A stretch of 64,000 bases of DNA from an uncultured Muribaculaceae bacterium (lineage in GTDB: Bacteria > Bacteroidota > Bacteroidia > Bacteroidales > Muribaculaceae), in contig CAJTXU010000008.1 of NCBI GenBank assembly GCA_910584125.1, positions 18,092-82,091 of the forward strand, in the 5' to 3' direction. This document shows, piece by piece, positions 16,684 to 25,828 of the stretch. The stretch's first letter is position 1. Each line of letters begins with the position of its first letter. The notes under the pieces were generated by a model. It was not told the DNA's origin and ran no database searches. It saw nothing but the letters and a program-made list of their open reading frames with translations. The position numbers and the translations under genes are program-made.

Positions 16684-18003
16684 ATGAAATATGTCGATTC
16701 CGGCAACGGCAGGATGCCTCTGATATCGCTCATCGCGATTCTTGCCATTTCGCTGACCATCAACCTGCCAGGTCTGGCAGTCTCCCCGATGCTGGGGCAT
16801 CTGCGCGATGTCTTCCATTCGTCGGAACTCGAGTCGCAGCTCCTGACGAGTCTGCCCAATCTCGTGATGATTCCTGTCGTGCTCATAGCGGGAAAGCTCT
16901 CGACGCCCCGCTGGCAGACGGCCGTGCTCACTACGGGCCTGTCACTCTTCCTTGTGGCTGGCGTGGCGAGTCTCTTCGCAGAGAGCATGGGGCTACTGAT
17001 TGTGCTCGGATGTCTCTGCGGAGTCGGCTGCGGCCTTGTAGTCCCCATCGCCGCCGGCTACATCTCCGAGTGGTTCATGGCCAAGCCGCGACAGCGCGAC
17101 CTGGGGCTTAAGTCGACCACCTCCAATACGATGGTCATAATCGCCAACGTATATGTAGGCTGGATCGCCGTCCACAACTGGCACGCCGCCTTCGCGGTCT
17201 ATCTCGTGCCGCTTGTGCCGCTTGTCCTGGTGCCGTTCATGACGCAGAAATACATCCGCGGCCACCGCAAGCTCACCGCCCCTGCGCCGCAGACGTCCGC
17301 GGCAGGACATGCCGCCGCCGACGACGCAGCCCCGCAGGCGGGACATTTCCAGGGCAAGGAATCGTTCAGGCTCCTCGTGGCGCTCATCATGCTCTACATG
17401 ATCCTGACTTACTGCACGACCTCGATATCCTACTACGCTCCGTTCATGATGGAGAAATACGGCATGAACACCACCCAGGTCGGCATCGTGACCGCCGCCT
17501 ACTATCTGATGGTCGCCGTCTCGGGGGCTTTCGTCAGCCGTCTCAAGAGGTTCTTCGGGCGCAGGGTGGTGATCATCGGTCTGGCGATCATAGCCGCCGG
17601 CCTCGTCGTCATAGGCATCACGCACAGCTATCTGCTTATGACCTTCGCCTCGCTCGCCACCGGCTTCGCATACGGCATCATCCAGCCCATCATCTACAAC
17701 AAGACCCCCTATATCGCGCCCAACCGTAAGCTCGGCATGACATATTTCGGCTATGTGCTGTCGTCCAACTACATGGCCATCATGATGGTGCCCTTCGTCG
17801 ACAGCTTCTTCCGCAAGCTTTTCCACTCGACGTCGCCCGGTTTCGAGTTCGTGTTCTCGGGCGCGGTGGTTGTGCTCCTGCTGATATGGGCCATCTTCGA
17901 GCGCGACAACTATGTCTTCGAAGTCAACCCGCTGTCGGCCGCGCCCTCGGCTCAGGAAGTCCGGGCAGCCGACGCCGCCGAGTCGATACTTGACAAAAAA
18001 TGA
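16684..18003 (+). CDS. MFS transporter
   Basis: 439 residues from the ATG just after the terminator hairpin. Twelve predicted membrane helices lie in two halves split by a polar loop (about 195-235, HRKL to GKESF). The sequence includes TSTTSNTMV-like KSTTSNTMVI and RLKRFFGRRVVIIGL, the loop between helices 8 and 9. It probably moves a small organic solute or drug; substrate unknown. It ends 57 bases before the galM start. Confidence 0.85.
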   Translation: MKYVDSGNGRMPLISLIAILAISLTINLPGLAVSPMLGHLRDVFHSSELESQLLTSLPNLVMIPVVLIAGKLSTPRWQTAVLTTGLSLFLVAGVASLFAESMGLLIVLGCLCGVGCGLVVPIAAGYISEWFMAKPRQRDLGLKSTTSNTMVIIANVYVGWIAVHNWHAAFAVYLVPLVPLVLVPFMTQKYIRGHRKLTAPAPQTSAAGHAAADDAAPQAGHFQGKESFRLLVALIMLYMILTYCTTSISYYAPFMMEKYGMNTTQVGIVTAAYYLMVAVSGAFVSRLKRFFGRRVVIIGLAIIAAGLVVIGITHSYLLMTFASLATGFAYGIIQPIIYNKTPYIAPNRKLGMTYFGYVLSSNYMAIMMVPFVDSFFRKLFHSTSPGFEFVFSGAVVVLLLIWAIFERDNYVFEVNPLSAAPSAQEVRAADAAESILDKK

Positions 18004-18011
18004 CCGCCGTG

Positions 18012-18042
18012 TTGTGAACTCCGGCAAAAAGAGTTATCTTTG
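18012..18042 (+). promoter_or_regulatory. galM promoter
   Basis: TTG (18012-18014), 20-base spacer, TATCTTTG (18035-18042), both matching the Bacteroidetes consensus. The ATG is 19 bases downstream, so the leader is very short. Confidence 0.75.
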
Positions 18043-18060
18043 CATTAAAAATAACTCGAA

Positions 18061-19107
18061 ATGCATATAACCGAAAGAGAGGAACGGATTGAGGGCGCGA
18101 CGGTCTCGATCTACATCCTGGAGAACGCGCGCGGCGCGCGAGTCGAGCTCTCGTCGCTCGGCGCCGGAGTGCTCGGCGTATGGGTCCCAGACCGCGAGGG
18201 CCGGCTCGACAATGTCGCCCTGGGCTACGAACGGATCAGCGACTATATGGGCGACGGCCCCTGCATGGGCAAGTGCCCCGGCCGCTACGCCAACCGCATA
18301 GCCCGCGGCCATCTTGAGGTCGGCGGCCGCACTTACAGTCTCGCGGTGAACTGCGGCCCGCATCACCTGCATGGCGGTCCGGGAGGGTTCCATAACCGTA
18401 TCTGGACGTCGCGCGCGCTCGCCGACGGAGTGGAGTTCTCATATGTCTCGGCCGACGGCGAGGAGAACTATCCCGGCCGCGTCGAGGTCAGAGCCGTCTA
18501 CCGCTGGAGCGACGACAACGTCCTCTCGCTCGAGCTGCAGGCCGTGACCGACGCCGAGACGGTCGTGAACCTCACCAACCACACATACTGGAATCTCGAG
18601 GGAAACGGAGCCGGAACCGCGCTCTGCCACGAGATGCGCATGAAGGCCTCGCGCTGGCTCGTGACCGACAGCACGCTGGCCCCCACGGGCGAGCTTGCGC
18701 CTACGGCAGGCACCCCTATGGATTTCAGCCTCTTCAAGACCCTGGGCCGCGACATCCGGGCCGACTTCGAACCATTGCGTTTCGGAAAGGGATACGATCA
18801 TTGCTGGGCTATCGACGGCTGGGTGCCGGGACGATTCACAGCCGACGCCGTCGAGGTTCGCGACCCGCGCAGCGGCCGGACGATGACCGTCGGCTCCGAC
18901 CAGCCCGGCGTGCAGATCTACACCGGCAACTGGCTCAAAGGCTCGCCCCTGGGACGTGGCGGCCGTGAGTTCGAAGACTACGACGCCGTGGCCGTCGAGA
19001 TGCAGGGTTTTCCCGACGCCCCGAACATCCCCTCCTTCCCGTCGCAGACACTGCGGCCCGGCGAGACCTACAGACGCATCATAACCTATGCATTCTCAAT
19101 ATATTGA
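18061..19107 (+). CDS. galM: Aldose 1-epimerase (mutarotase)
   Basis: 348 residues. It interconverts alpha and beta anomers of hexoses. Motifs include GKCPGRYANRIARG, HHLHGGPGGFHNRIW (catalytic His pair), NLTNHTYWNLEG (second His), GYDHCW, and the late GVQIYTGN and EMQGFPDAPN with the catalytic Glu. No signal peptide, so cytoplasmic. Twelve bases separate it from the following glycosyltransferase. Confidence 0.95.
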   Translation: MHITEREERIEGATVSIYILENARGARVELSSLGAGVLGVWVPDREGRLDNVALGYERISDYMGDGPCMGKCPGRYANRIARGHLEVGGRTYSLAVNCGPHHLHGGPGGFHNRIWTSRALADGVEFSYVSADGEENYPGRVEVRAVYRWSDDNVLSLELQAVTDAETVVNLTNHTYWNLEGNGAGTALCHEMRMKASRWLVTDSTLAPTGELAPTAGTPMDFSLFKTLGRDIRADFEPLRFGKGYDHCWAIDGWVPGRFTADAVEVRDPRSGRTMTVGSDQPGVQIYTGNWLKGSPLGRGGREFEDYDAVAVEMQGFPDAPNIPSFPSQTLRPGETYRRIITYAFSIY

Positions 19108-19119
19108 CATTTTACGGCC

Positions 19120-20058
19120 ATGGGCGGCAGAGTGAGTGTCGTGATTCCGGTCCTGAACCGAGAGGATCTCGTGACGCGCTGTCTCGACAGCGTGTGGGCG
19201 CAGACGCTGCGCCCGCTCGACGTCATCGTGGTCGACAACAATTCGACCGACGGCACGCTGCAGCGCGTGGCCGACTGGGGCGACGCCCGCTCGGCGTTCA
19301 GCCCGGACTCGGATTTCAGGCTCAGGATACTCACCGAGCCGACGCCGGGGGCCTCGGCTGCGCGAAACCGCGGTCTGGCCGAGGTGGAGACCGAATACAC
19401 CATCTTTTTCGACTCTGACGACGAGATGATGCCCGTGCTCGCCGAGTCGGCGCTCGCCGCCATAGGCGACGCCGACATCGTCTACTGGCGCGGGGATGTG
19501 GTGGGCATCGACGGGTGGGTGACGCAGAAGCCGTTCTATCGCGGCGACCTGCTGATGCGCCATGTATACAACGCGTTGCTGTCGACCCAGCTGTACATGG
19601 CGCGCACGTCGGTGTTTCGCGACGCCGGGGGCTGGAACGAGGAGGCGGCCGTGTGGAACGACTGGGAGATCGGATTCCGGATTCTGCTCGGAGGCCCGCG
19701 TGCGGTGGCACTCGACGAGACGCTGACGCGGATCCACGCGCAGCGGGAATCGATCACGGGCACGTCGTTCAGCGGGCGTGCCGGCGAGTGGGAGAGGACA
19801 CTCGACATCATGGTGGCAGACGTGGAGCGTTCGGGCCTGAGGCCGCGCGCCAGAAAGCGGCTGCGCCGTATGCTGCTCTACCGCGGTGCGATACTCGCCG
19901 CGCATTATCGCGCCGAGGGGGACGAGGCCGACGCCGACAGGCTGATGGACCGGATACTCGACTGCGACATGATAGGCTTCGTGCGCAAGACGTGGCTCTG
20001 CTTCCTGCACCACTACACGGCGCTCGGAGGGCGCGGCGCCTATTATCTCTGGCGATAA
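19120..20058 (+). CDS. Glycosyltransferase family 2
   Basis: 312 residues. GT-A fold with SVVIPVLNREDLVTRCLDSV at the start, VDNNSTDGT near 35, ASAARNRGL near 85, and the metal-binding FFDSDDEM near 103. The C-terminal 100 residues are Arg-rich and helical. The acceptor is unknown; there is no polysaccharide cluster around it. It probably shares the galM promoter. Confidence 0.85.
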   Translation: MGGRVSVVIPVLNREDLVTRCLDSVWAQTLRPLDVIVVDNNSTDGTLQRVADWGDARSAFSPDSDFRLRILTEPTPGASAARNRGLAEVETEYTIFFDSDDEMMPVLAESALAAIGDADIVYWRGDVVGIDGWVTQKPFYRGDLLMRHVYNALLSTQLYMARTSVFRDAGGWNEEAAVWNDWEIGFRILLGGPRAVALDETLTRIHAQRESITGTSFSGRAGEWERTLDIMVADVERSGLRPRARKRLRRMLLYRGAILAAHYRAEGDEADADRLMDRILDCDMIGFVRKTWLCFLHHYTALGGRGAYYLWR

Positions 20059-20065
20059 GATACGA

Positions 20066-20100
20066 AAAGAGCCGGCGCTGTCGCGTCGGCTCTTGTTTTG
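20066..20100 (+). terminator. Terminator after the glycosyltransferase
   Basis: Stem AAGAGCCGGCGC/GCGTCGGCTCTT with one G-T pair and a four-base loop (20067-20094), then TGTTTTG. It resembles the nadK terminator and is likewise followed by the intergenic repeat. Confidence 0.85.
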
Positions 20101-20145
20101 CTCGGCTGCGCCTCGCCACGGAGGGCGGGCAAAACCCTTGGTTTT
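20096..20145. repeat. Intergenic repeat element, copy 2 (GT2/fba gap)
   Basis: Second copy of the element at 12022-12070. The first 24 bases are identical, then GGGCAAA-A-CCCTT-G-GTT; about 41 of 48 positions agree. As in copy 1, it fills the gap between a terminator and the end of a convergent gene. Confidence 0.6.
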
Positions 20146-21146
20146 TACTCGGCCTTGCCTTCGCTGCCGAGGACGGCGATGATCTTGTGCTTGTAGAGCT
20201 TCTCCATCTCGTCGCGGGCCGGACCCAGATATTTGCGGGGGTCGAACTCAGCCGGCTTGTCGTGGAAGACCTTGCGGATGGCGGCTGTCATGGCCAGACG
20301 GCTGTCGGAGTCGATGTTGATCTTGCAGACATCCATCTTGGCTGCCTTGCGGAGCTCCTCCTCGGGAATGCCGATGGCGTCGGGAAGCTTGCCGCCGTAT
20401 TCGTTGATGATGTCGACATACTCCTGGGGAACCGACGAAGAGCCGTGGAGCACGATGGGGAAGTCGGGCAGCTTGGCCTCGACGGCCTCAAGCACGTTGA
20501 ATGCCAGAGGGGGAGGAACGAGACGGCCCGTCTTCGGGTCGCGCGTGCACTGCTCGGGTGTGAATTTGTATGCGCCGTGAGATGTGCCGATCGAGATGGC
20601 GAGGCTGTCGCAGCCCGTGCGGGTCACGAAGTCGATCACCTCCTCGGGGTCGGTGTAGGTGTGGTGGTCGGAAGAAACCTCGTCCTCGACGCCGGCCAGA
20701 ACGCCGAGCTCGCCCTCTACGGTCACGTCATACTGGTGGGCGTAGTCAACCACCTTCTTGGTGAGGGCCACGTTCTCCTCGTAGGGGAGGTGGCTGCCGT
20801 CAATCATCACCGACGAGAAGCCGTTGTCGATGCAGTCCTTGCAGAGCTCGAACGTGTCGCCGTGGTCGAGGTGAAGAACGATCTGAGGATGCTCCCAGCC
20901 CAGGGACTTGGCGTATTCAACGGCACCCTGCGCCATGTAGCGGAGCAGAATGGGGTTCGCGTAGTTGCGGGCACCCTTCGAGACCTGAAGGATGACGGGC
21001 GACTTCGTGTCGGCAGCGGCCTTGATGATGGCCTGGAGCTGCTCCATGTTGTTGAAGTTGAATGCCGGGATGGCATATCCGCCATGTACTGCCTTGGCGA
21101 ACATCTCCTTGGTGTTCACAAGGCCTAAGCTTTTATAATCTACCAT
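20145..21146 (-). CDS. fba: Fructose-bisphosphate aldolase, class II
   Basis: 333 residues. Zinc-dependent cleavage of fructose 1,6-bisphosphate in glycolysis and gluconeogenesis. It has the metal-binding VLHLDHGDTFE and SVMIDGSHLP near 105-140, SIGTSHGAYKF near 205, and VLHGSSSVP near 250. The length suits the class IIB subgroup. A promoter sits about 130 bases upstream with a structured leader. Confidence 0.96.
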   Translation of the reverse strand: MVDYKSLGLVNTKEMFAKAVHGGYAIPAFNFNNMEQLQAIIKAAADTKSPVILQVSKGARNYANPILLRYMAQGAVEYAKSLGWEHPQIVLHLDHGDTFELCKDCIDNGFSSVMIDGSHLPYEENVALTKKVVDYAHQYDVTVEGELGVLAGVEDEVSSDHHTYTDPEEVIDFVTRTGCDSLAISIGTSHGAYKFTPEQCTRDPKTGRLVPPPLAFNVLEAVEAKLPDFPIVLHGSSSVPQEYVDIINEYGGKLPDAIGIPEEELRKAAKMDVCKINIDSDSRLAMTAAIRKVFHDKPAEFDPRKYLGPARDEMEKLYKHKIIAVLGSEGKAE

Positions 21147-21211
21147 GTCTTTTAATTAAATTATGGGTATGTTTGCTTTAAGTCCGTAGTCTATAATACA
21201 TAACCTCGACT

Positions 21212-21243
21212 CTGACGCTCACAGGCTATAACCTCGGCGTCAG
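21212..21243 (-). promoter_or_regulatory. Leader hairpin upstream of fba
   Basis: Arms CTGACGC (21212-21218) and GCGTCAG (21237-21243) lie inside the 130-base untranslated leader between the fba promoter and its start. An ATAACCTCG unit occurs twice here (near 21200 and 21228). A regulatory role is speculative. Confidence 0.3.
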
Positions 21244-21275
21244 GGTTAAAGTTAAAGTGCTTTTCTAAATTTTTG

Positions 21276-21307
21276 CAAATATAGAAAAATTTCCGCAATT
21301 AGGCAAA
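21276..21307 (-). promoter_or_regulatory. fba promoter
   Basis: On the minus strand TATATTTG (21283-21276) with TTTG (21307-21304), spacer 20. Confidence 0.65.
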
Positions 21308-21319
21308 GCAAATGACGAT

Positions 21320-21532
21320 TTATTGCTCTGAAATGGCCGATTTCATCTCATCGAGGCATTTCTCGACCTCTTTGTCGGCCTTGAAGAGGCGTTCCTTGCA
21401 GAATTTGAGGAGTTCGAGGGCGCGGGTGGTGAGCGCCGAGAGGGAGTCGATGTCGCATTGGTCGGATTCCATCTTCCGGAGAATCGACTGGAGTTCGTCG
21501 ATCGCGGCCTTGTATGATTCGGGTGTGTCCAT
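21320..21532 (-). CDS. xseB: Exodeoxyribonuclease VII small subunit
   Basis: 70 residues from the ATG at 21532; upstream reading in this frame overlaps xseA and is rejected. It matches the XseB helical pattern (AAIDELQSILRKMESDQCDIDSLSALTTRALELLKFCKERL, here cited by its ends AAIDEL and CKERL). It pairs in multiple copies with XseA. It lies 35 bases downstream of xseA. Confidence 0.9.
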   Translation of the reverse strand: MDTPESYKAAIDELQSILRKMESDQCDIDSLSALTTRALELLKFCKERLFKADKEVEKCLDEMKSAISEQ

Positions 21533-21567
21533 GTTTCGGTGTTTTTTGGGGGGATATGGGGATGCGG

Positions 21568-22890
21568 TCAGTTGGCTGTCGAGCGGATTTCGCCGCCGGC
21601 GAGAGTGGTGACTACCGTCGCGCCGGGCGGCACGGCGGCGGGGTCGCAGACGGCACGGCCGTCGACGCGTGTGATGCTGTATCCGCGGCGGAGCGTGTTG
21701 TCGGGGCTCAGCAGGCGGAGCATGTCGTCGAACCGCTGCAGACGCATTCGTTCGCGTGTGATTGCAGCGTCGGCGGCGTTGGCCGTCATCAAGGCGACGC
21801 GGGCGAGGGCGGCGTCCTCGTTCGAGATGCGGCGGCGGGCGGTGGCTGGGATGCCGCCTGTCAGTTCGGTGAGGCGCATACGCTGCGTCATGATGCGTGT
21901 GCGGGCAGCCGCCGGGATCGACTGCATCAGTCCCGACAGGCGCAGGTGTTCGCCGCGCAGCGAGTCGCTGCCGTAGCGGGCTATTTGGCTCACCAGCTCG
22001 ACGGCTTTGGAATAGGCCATGCGCATCGAGTCGATGATGTATGCCGCCGCGGCGGTCGGGGTCTTGCACCGTACGCACGCTATCTCGTCGAGCACCGTGC
22101 GGTCGCGCTCGTGTCCGATGCCCACAATTACGGGCAGCGGGAACGTCGCCACGCGCCGGGCCAGGTCGAGATTGTCGAAGCCGTTGAGGTCGGTCGTGGC
22201 GCCTCCACCGCGGATTAACACCACGGCGTCCCAGAAATCGAGCGTGCTCTCCACCTCCGATAGCGCGGCCATGACCGAGTCGGCGGTGCGCTCGCCCTGC
22301 ATGACGGCCGGGAAGAGCCGGGTGTATACGACGAATCCGTCGGGGTTGTTGTTCAGCTGATTGATGAAGTCGCCGTAACCGGCCGCGCTGTCAGACGATA
22401 TCACGGCCAGCCGCTGGGGCGGGTAGCCGATCGGCAGCCGCTTGTTGCTGTCGATGATACCCTCATGTGCGAGCCTGGCGAGAATCTCGCGGCGTATCCG
22501 CTCGATGTCGCCAAGAGTGTATGAAGGGTCGATGTCGTCGATTACGAACGACATGCCGTAGACCGAGTGATGGGTGACGGAGCCTCTGACGAGCACCTTC
22601 ATGCCGGTCTGCATCTGCCGGCCGGTGGCCTGCTCGAATTTGCGCTGCAGGATGCCCAGAGTGCCGCGCCAGATGTTGGCACGCATCTTGGCCACGGTGG
22701 CGCCGGCCTCGTTCTTCTCGACGAGCTCGACATAACAGTGGCCCCCCTTGACCTGGAAATCGGAGAACTCCGCCTGGATCCAGTACAGGGTCAGACGCTG
22801 GTTGAGCTTATGTATATATTTTGAGATTCGGCCGAGCATGTCGCTCAGCGTAATTCTGAAACAGTCCGCTCCTCGCTGTTCTTCTGCCAT
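21568..22890 (-). CDS. xseA: Exodeoxyribonuclease VII large subunit
   Basis: 440 residues. An N-terminal OB-fold (about 30-115) is followed by the catalytic domain with PQRLAVISSDSAAGYGDF, VVLIRGGGATTDLNGFD and PVIVGIGHERDRTVLDEIA, then long coiled helices. It degrades single-stranded DNA into acid-insoluble oligonucleotides. It follows DUF4831 by 25 bases in the nnrDE-DUF4831-xseA-xseB unit. Confidence 0.95.
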   Translation of the reverse strand: MAEEQRGADCFRITLSDMLGRISKYIHKLNQRLTLYWIQAEFSDFQVKGGHCYVELVEKNEAGATVAKMRANIWRGTLGILQRKFEQATGRQMQTGMKVLVRGSVTHHSVYGMSFVIDDIDPSYTLGDIERIRREILARLAHEGIIDSNKRLPIGYPPQRLAVISSDSAAGYGDFINQLNNNPDGFVVYTRLFPAVMQGERTADSVMAALSEVESTLDFWDAVVLIRGGGATTDLNGFDNLDLARRVATFPLPVIVGIGHERDRTVLDEIACVRCKTPTAAAAYIIDSMRMAYSKAVELVSQIARYGSDSLRGEHLRLSGLMQSIPAAARTRIMTQRMRLTELTGGIPATARRRISNEDAALARVALMTANAADAAITRERMRLQRFDDMLRLLSPDNTLRRGYSITRVDGRAVCDPAAVPPGATVVTTLAGGEIRSTAN

Positions 22891-22915
22891 TTTGCTGCTT
22901 GGCCTGGTTGTAGGG

Positions 22916-23995
22916 TCATTCGGTGACTTCGGCTATCTTGACGAGGGCTCCGGTGGCGGGGTCGAACACGGCGTAGGAGCGGGCCTTGCGGTCGCTGAAC
23001 AGAGTGGGCTGGAGTCCGAACTGGATGCCGTATTGCGAGCATTCGAGGTCTCCGCTCCAGAGCGTTTTGCCGCTGTGCGACAGCGACACCGTTGCGGCGC
23101 CGGGGATGTTGTATATCACGGCGTCGCGGGGCACTTTCTTCTCGTCGCCCTTGTCGTCGACGGGCATCTCGCCTCGGCGCGTCACCTTGACGTTGACGTA
23201 TACCGGTTCGCCCGAATAGTCGTCGGCGGCCACGAAGCCTGCGAAGTCAGACATGCGGAAGAGCACGGAGCGGCCCGGTTCGCCGGGTGTGAACACGAAC
23301 GAGCGCGTGACGGTCTGCGACTCGACGGTGCCGAGGAATGCGGCGGTCATCGAGGCCTCCTGCTGCGAGAGCGAGTTGAGCATCAGCTCGAGCTGACGGC
23401 CGTCGGTGGGCATTGTCTCGGCCGTGCCCCGGGTGAGGGATATCTTGGCGTCGCGCACCTCCATCAGGCTCTCCGACAGCATCTGGGCCTGCTTGGCCGA
23501 CGATTGGGAGGCGAGGAAGTCTTCGTTGACAAACTGCAGGTAGTCTCTGGGACCTACCTCCGACTTGAGGCGGGTGTCTTCCGGCATTTCGGGCGCTGCG
23601 GGGGCGTCGACGTCGCGGTTAATGGCGAGCAGCATGCCGTCGTCGGCCACGCATATCGAAGTGAGCGCGCCCGGCTTGAGCTGCATCAGATACTCGTTCT
23701 CGGTGTCGGGGATGCCTACGGGTGTTGCTTTGACCGAAAGGATCTCCCAGTGCTCGCTGTCTTCCTTGACGACCTTGTCGGTGCCGATGTATTTCTTGGC
23801 ATACTGGAAATACGGGCCCGCGTGCGACACGGTGTGTCTCGCCGTGACGTCGAACCGCACGGCGGTGACGGGCAGCGTGTAGACGAGACCGTATTCGTTG
23901 TGCTTGTCGGCGGTGAGGGTCCGGGTCTGCTGTGCGGTGGCGGGGATGGCGAGGCAGAGGGCCGTCGCGGCGAGTAAGACGTTCGCTGTTTTCAT
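22916..23995 (-). CDS. DUF4831 family protein
   Basis: 359 residues with a signal peptide (cut near ATAQQ, residue 22). The body begins KHNEYGLVYTLPVTAVRFDVTA, the hallmark of this Bacteroidetes family, and appears periplasmic and beta-rich. It lies five bases after nnrDE, the usual neighbour of the family. Function unknown. Confidence 0.85.
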   Translation of the reverse strand: MKTANVLLAATALCLAIPATAQQTRTLTADKHNEYGLVYTLPVTAVRFDVTARHTVSHAGPYFQYAKKYIGTDKVVKEDSEHWEILSVKATPVGIPDTENEYLMQLKPGALTSICVADDGMLLAINRDVDAPAAPEMPEDTRLKSEVGPRDYLQFVNEDFLASQSSAKQAQMLSESLMEVRDAKISLTRGTAETMPTDGRQLELMLNSLSQQEASMTAAFLGTVESQTVTRSFVFTPGEPGRSVLFRMSDFAGFVAADDYSGEPVYVNVKVTRRGEMPVDDKGDEKKVPRDAVIYNIPGAATVSLSHSGKTLWSGDLECSQYGIQFGLQPTLFSDRKARSYAVFDPATGALVKIAEVTE

Positions 23996-24000
23996 AAGAA

Positions 24001-25527
24001 TCAGTTTTTGCGCGAGTTGAGTGTTTTGCGGATAGCTTTTCCGACATAGTCGGCGATGTCTCCGGCGGTGAGTCCGAACTCGCCGATCTCTTCGGCGGCC
24101 ATATCGCCGGCGAGGCCGTGGATATAGACGCCGATCAGTGCGGCGTATTCAGGTTTGTAGCCCTGGGCGAGGAATGCGGTGATGACGCCGGTCAGCACGT
24201 CACCGGCTCCGGCGGTGGCCATGCCGGGGTTTCCTGTCATGTTGAAATAGACGCGTCCGGTGGGACGCACCACGGCGGTGTAATGGCCCTTGAGCACGAT
24301 GTTTATGTTGTATTGGCGCGACATCTCTATGGCGGTCTTGAGACGGTCTTCCGACGATTTCTGTTCGCCGAAGAGGCGGTCGAACTCGCCGACATGCGGG
24401 GTGATGATCGTCTTGGCCGGGATGAGCTGGAGCAGCGCGGGGCGCTTGGCGATGCAGTTGAGGGCGTCGGCGTCGAGCACGAGCGGCGACTGACAGTTCT
24501 GGAGCAGCGACTGCAGGGCGTTGATGGTGGCTTCCTGGGTGCCGATGCCGGGTCCGGCGGCCACGGCCTGATGGTTGTGGTGCACCTTCATGTCGGAGAT
24601 GAAGTGGTCAGTGCGGTCGGGCTCATACATGGCCTCGGGCACGGCAGTCTGCACGATGTCGGTGCCGCGTCGCGCGCTGTGCACGGTGCAGAGTCCGGCG
24701 CCGCTCTTGAGCGTGGCGCGGGCGCACATCACGGCCGCCCCCATCATGCCCGTCGAGCCGGCGAACACCAGCGCCGAACCGTAGTCGCGCTTGCCCGTGA
24801 AGGGAAGGCGCCTGTGTAGCAGCGGGGTTATGTTGCGCTCGTCGATGACGAAGAAGTTGGTGGGGGTGTCGGTGATCTTCTGCTCGTCGAGGTCGATGTC
24901 AAGCAGCTTCCATTCGCCGAGCACGGGATAGTTCTCGGCGAAGAAGAACGACAGCCTCGGCAACTGGAAGGCGAGGGTCAGGTTTGCGTGGACCACGTCG
25001 CGCAGATACACGTCGGAGTTCCATTCGCAGAAGAGACCCGAGGGAATGTCGATTGATATCACGTAAGAGCCCGACTCGTTGATATATCTCGCCACGGCCA
25101 CGAATCCGCCCTTAAGGCGTTCGTTGAGGCCTGAGCCGAACATGCCGTCGACCACCACGTCGTTCGGACCGAGATATGGAGGATTGAACGCATGGGTTAT
25201 TTCGGTGAAATCGACACCGTCCATCTCAAGCAGCCGATTGCGCTCTTCCTCGCAATCGTGCGAGAGTTTGCCGGTGACATTGAACAGGAAGATCTCTACC
25301 CTCCTGTAGCCCTGCTCGATCAGCATACGGGCCACTGCCAGAGCGTCGCCGCCGTTGTTGCCCGGACCGGCAATCACGATGATGCGCTGGCTGGGCAGGA
25401 AGCGCGACACAATCTCGCAGCTCACCATCGATGCGGCACGCTCCATCAGGTCGATTGAACTGATTTTCTGTGTCTCGCATGTGGCGTTGTCTATCTGTTG
25501 AATTCCTTGGGAATTAATTATTTTCAT
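24001..25527 (-). CDS. nnrDE: Bifunctional NAD(P)H-hydrate epimerase / ADP-dependent dehydratase
   Basis: 508 residues from the ATG at 25527, which matches the conserved start MKIINSQGIQQID. The N-terminal YjeF domain (1-215) carries IVIAGPGNNGGDALAVARML. The C-terminal ribokinase-like domain has ALVFAGSTGMMGAAVM, VLDADALN, IITPHVGEFDRLFG and GNPGMATAGAGDVLTGVI. It repairs hydrated NAD(P)H. First gene of a four-gene operon. Confidence 0.95.
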   Translation of the reverse strand: MKIINSQGIQQIDNATCETQKISSIDLMERAASMVSCEIVSRFLPSQRIIVIAGPGNNGGDALAVARMLIEQGYRRVEIFLFNVTGKLSHDCEEERNRLLEMDGVDFTEITHAFNPPYLGPNDVVVDGMFGSGLNERLKGGFVAVARYINESGSYVISIDIPSGLFCEWNSDVYLRDVVHANLTLAFQLPRLSFFFAENYPVLGEWKLLDIDLDEQKITDTPTNFFVIDERNITPLLHRRLPFTGKRDYGSALVFAGSTGMMGAAVMCARATLKSGAGLCTVHSARRGTDIVQTAVPEAMYEPDRTDHFISDMKVHHNHQAVAAGPGIGTQEATINALQSLLQNCQSPLVLDADALNCIAKRPALLQLIPAKTIITPHVGEFDRLFGEQKSSEDRLKTAIEMSRQYNINIVLKGHYTAVVRPTGRVYFNMTGNPGMATAGAGDVLTGVITAFLAQGYKPEYAALIGVYIHGLAGDMAAEEIGEFGLTAGDIADYVGKAIRKTLNSRKN

Positions 25528-25616
25528 CAGAAGGGTGTTTAGAATGTGAGCGCAAGAATCTGCGGCCGAAGTGGCCCGGGGCAAATCATTACCGACGGCA
25601 CCGCTGTATCAAACTG

Positions 25617-25648
25617 CAAATTTACGTAAGTTCGGCGATTATTGCAAA
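25617..25648 (-). promoter_or_regulatory. nnrDE operon promoter
   Basis: On the minus strand TAAATTTG (25624-25617) and TTTG (25648-25645), spacer 20, about 90 bases before the ATG. Confidence 0.65.
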
Positions 25649-25742
25649 TTTTTTGGTTGAAAAAAGGCTTTAAGGTCGATCAAGGTCTTTATGATGGATG
25701 ATAATTCAACATTCAAAACTATCTTCAGGGGCTCTAATGACG

Positions 25743-25773
25743 AAAGGGTGTATCGGCTGGCGATACACCCTTT
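25743..25773. terminator. Hairpin terminator after the LRR gene
   Basis: 13-bp perfect stem AAAGGGTGTATCG/CGATACACCCTTT with a five-base loop. It serves the minus-strand LRR gene ending at 25829. The rest of the 25648-25828 gap holds AAGGTC and AATTCAACATTC spacer repeats and no gene. Confidence 0.7.
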
Positions 25774-25828
25774 GGCTGATTCTGTTATGATTGGCGTTGG
25801 CTGATTCCTATTTTCAAGATCGCAGCGG

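Noticed and set aside
22748..23977. 409-codon plus-strand frame over DUF4831
   Set aside because: Antisense shadow; the minus-strand frame has a signal peptide and a known family pattern.
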